From the NCBI RefSeq assembly GCF_032062135.1, contig NC_092859.1:89363906-89427905 (forward strand): a stretch of DNA of 64,000 nt. The letters run 5' to 3'. The stretch's first letter is position 1. Each line of letters starts with the position of its first letter. Of the stretch, positions 62,785 through 64,000 are shown in pieces. The notes under the pieces are model-generated. The model was not told where the DNA came from and did not search any database. It was given only the letters and a program-made list of their open reading frames with translations. This DNA comes from Pyxicephalus adspersus (Eukaryota; Chordata; Amphibia; Anura; Pyxicephalidae). The position numbers were made by a program, and so were the translations under genes.

Positions 62785-63589
62785 ATAAAAAAGCTTAAAA
62801 GCCATTGTGAATTCAGTAAGAAAATGCTTGTATAAAAAGAAGACAATGGTTATCAAACAGTAAATGGGATGGTAACAGCTTAGGTTACAGTCAGAGGCAG
62901 TGATAGTTCTTACTGTTCTAATTGTCCTAACTGTTCTAACTGATAAAAACAGATTCTGTACTCTCCAGGTGTCAGCCTTATTTTGACTCAGTTACAAGCT
63001 TTACAGGTTTTACCACAAGGGATTCCATTGTTTATTTTCTCAAAGTTTCTCCACTAGGGATCATATACATTTATTAAAAGGAATTTATCAGTTTTTAATA
63101 TATTTTATTTCTTTATACAGTATGTTCCGGATGTAAAGTGCAATTTATTAAAAGGATATATCCGTCTTTTGTTATATTGATAAATAAGAAATATTTTATA
63201 TGAATATTTTCTATATATATTTTTAGCCATCAGTTTCCTCTACACATTTTCAAGGCTTTAACTGCTTCACAGAAAAAAAATTCTGTGATGGGGCTTAATA
63301 GCTCTGAGAAATATTCAAAGAGTTGAAAGGTTACCAAACGTGTGTACACTACTGAGAGTGGTAAATATTAATATTTATAGTATACAGTTTATATAGTGCC
63401 CTCATCTTTAATAGCACACTCATTTTTAATTTAACACTGTACGGAGTACAATATAGAAAGATGTGGGTAACATGCATTAACATTTCATATCGATATAATA
63501 GGAACTTCCAGCAATATAGGTGCACAAATACATACATAAATAATGCAAAGTAATAAAATACCCAACGATGCAGTTATTTGCTCCGATAG

Positions 63590-64000
63590 AGCCATTACAG
63601 CAAATAACAAAAACAGAACCGGAATGATCCTACCCTTAGAGGTTTACAATCTACGTGAGGAAAGGGTGAACACTAGGTGAAGTAGAAATGTTAAAGCAAA
63701 GGATGCAACAGTGTTTTTCGGTGGATATGGGGCATGTTCATATATGATTATGACAAATTGTATGCTTGCTTAAAGAGGTGTGTTTTAGGAATTATGAGTA
63801 AATATTTTAAGGCTCAGAACCATACGAAGATAAATTTGTTTTGAAAGAAAGTTGCGAAGGATTAGTAAAATCCCTGAAACTAATAGGATATTAAAGTGTG
63901 AGTAGGTGAAAAATTAAAGAGATTCATGTGCAGAGCATAGATTGCAGATAGAATGATATCTGAAGGTGAGGAAGAACATGTATGTACGGGACTGGCTATA
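63590..64000 (-). mobile_element. Decayed SINE/LINE-like repeat, runs off the window
   Basis: GATCCTACCCTTAGAGGTTT and ACAATCTACGTGAGGAAAGG resemble the 'ccctgcccagaagagcttacaatcta' block at 31626-31777. GAGGTGTGTTTTAGGAATTA further on matches the continuation of that frog repeat as I recall it. Heavily mutated and cut by the window edge, so boundaries are uncertain. Confidence 0.4.

Overview
This 64 kb window is AT-rich vertebrate nuclear DNA. The repeat content points to an anuran amphibian, most likely a ranoid frog: a CR1-type LINE 3' end, tRNA-headed SINEs ending in the GTACAGCGCTGCGTAATATG tail, palindromic MITEs built around 'GAAGCTGGGTGATCCAGC', a Tc1/mariner-like MITE, hAT-like MITEs, and a GTTCGGGTTCG-rich element in tandem. 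This taxonomic call rests on recalled repeat families and was not checked against a database. Nothing bacterial, viral or plasmid-like was seen, and there are no operons or CRISPR arrays.

No gene is recognised with confidence. Almost all open frames are the short chance frames expected at this base composition, or they lie inside transposon copies. The window therefore reads as intron and/or intergenic DNA. A few stretches have splice-site-flanked open frames. On the minus strand these are 50204-50092, 49469-49446, 48941-48901, 48833-48693, 47818-47498, 33.3 kb, 32894-32794 and 18536-18238. On the plus strand they are 10045, 11231-11286, 36038, 37418-37458, 41819-41885 and 50309-50374. Two minus-strand runs have compatible reading phases, but no product is recognised and both strands give candidates, so many must be false. 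They are listed at low confidence.

Layout: 0-4 kb holds a CR1 3' fragment and a 340 bp TIR element. 8-9.6 kb holds two opposed SINE copies and a foldback MITE. 13.3 kb is an assembly gap. 14.8-16.8 kb holds TA microsatellites, a second 340 bp family copy and a hAT-like MITE. 19.1-20.1 kb is a 30/31 bp minisatellite interrupted by a second assembly gap. 25.5-26.3 kb is a G-rich insertion with LTR-like features. 27.5-29.2 kb is a cluster of three foldback MITEs. 31.6 kb and 36.7 kb carry SINE-tail fragments. 33.4 kb has a striking 85 nt hairpin. 41.3-41.7 kb looks like a minus-strand LINE 3' end. 44.4 kb is the third 340 bp family copy. 51.2-51.6 kb is a Tc1-like MITE, 55.7-56.0 kb a tandem GTTCGGG element, 58.6-59.1 kb a hAT-like MITE, 60.6 kb a SINE, 60.9-61.0 kb a foldback element, and 63.6-64.0 kb a decayed SINE/LINE-like tail. 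The remainder is unannotatable AT-rich sequence.
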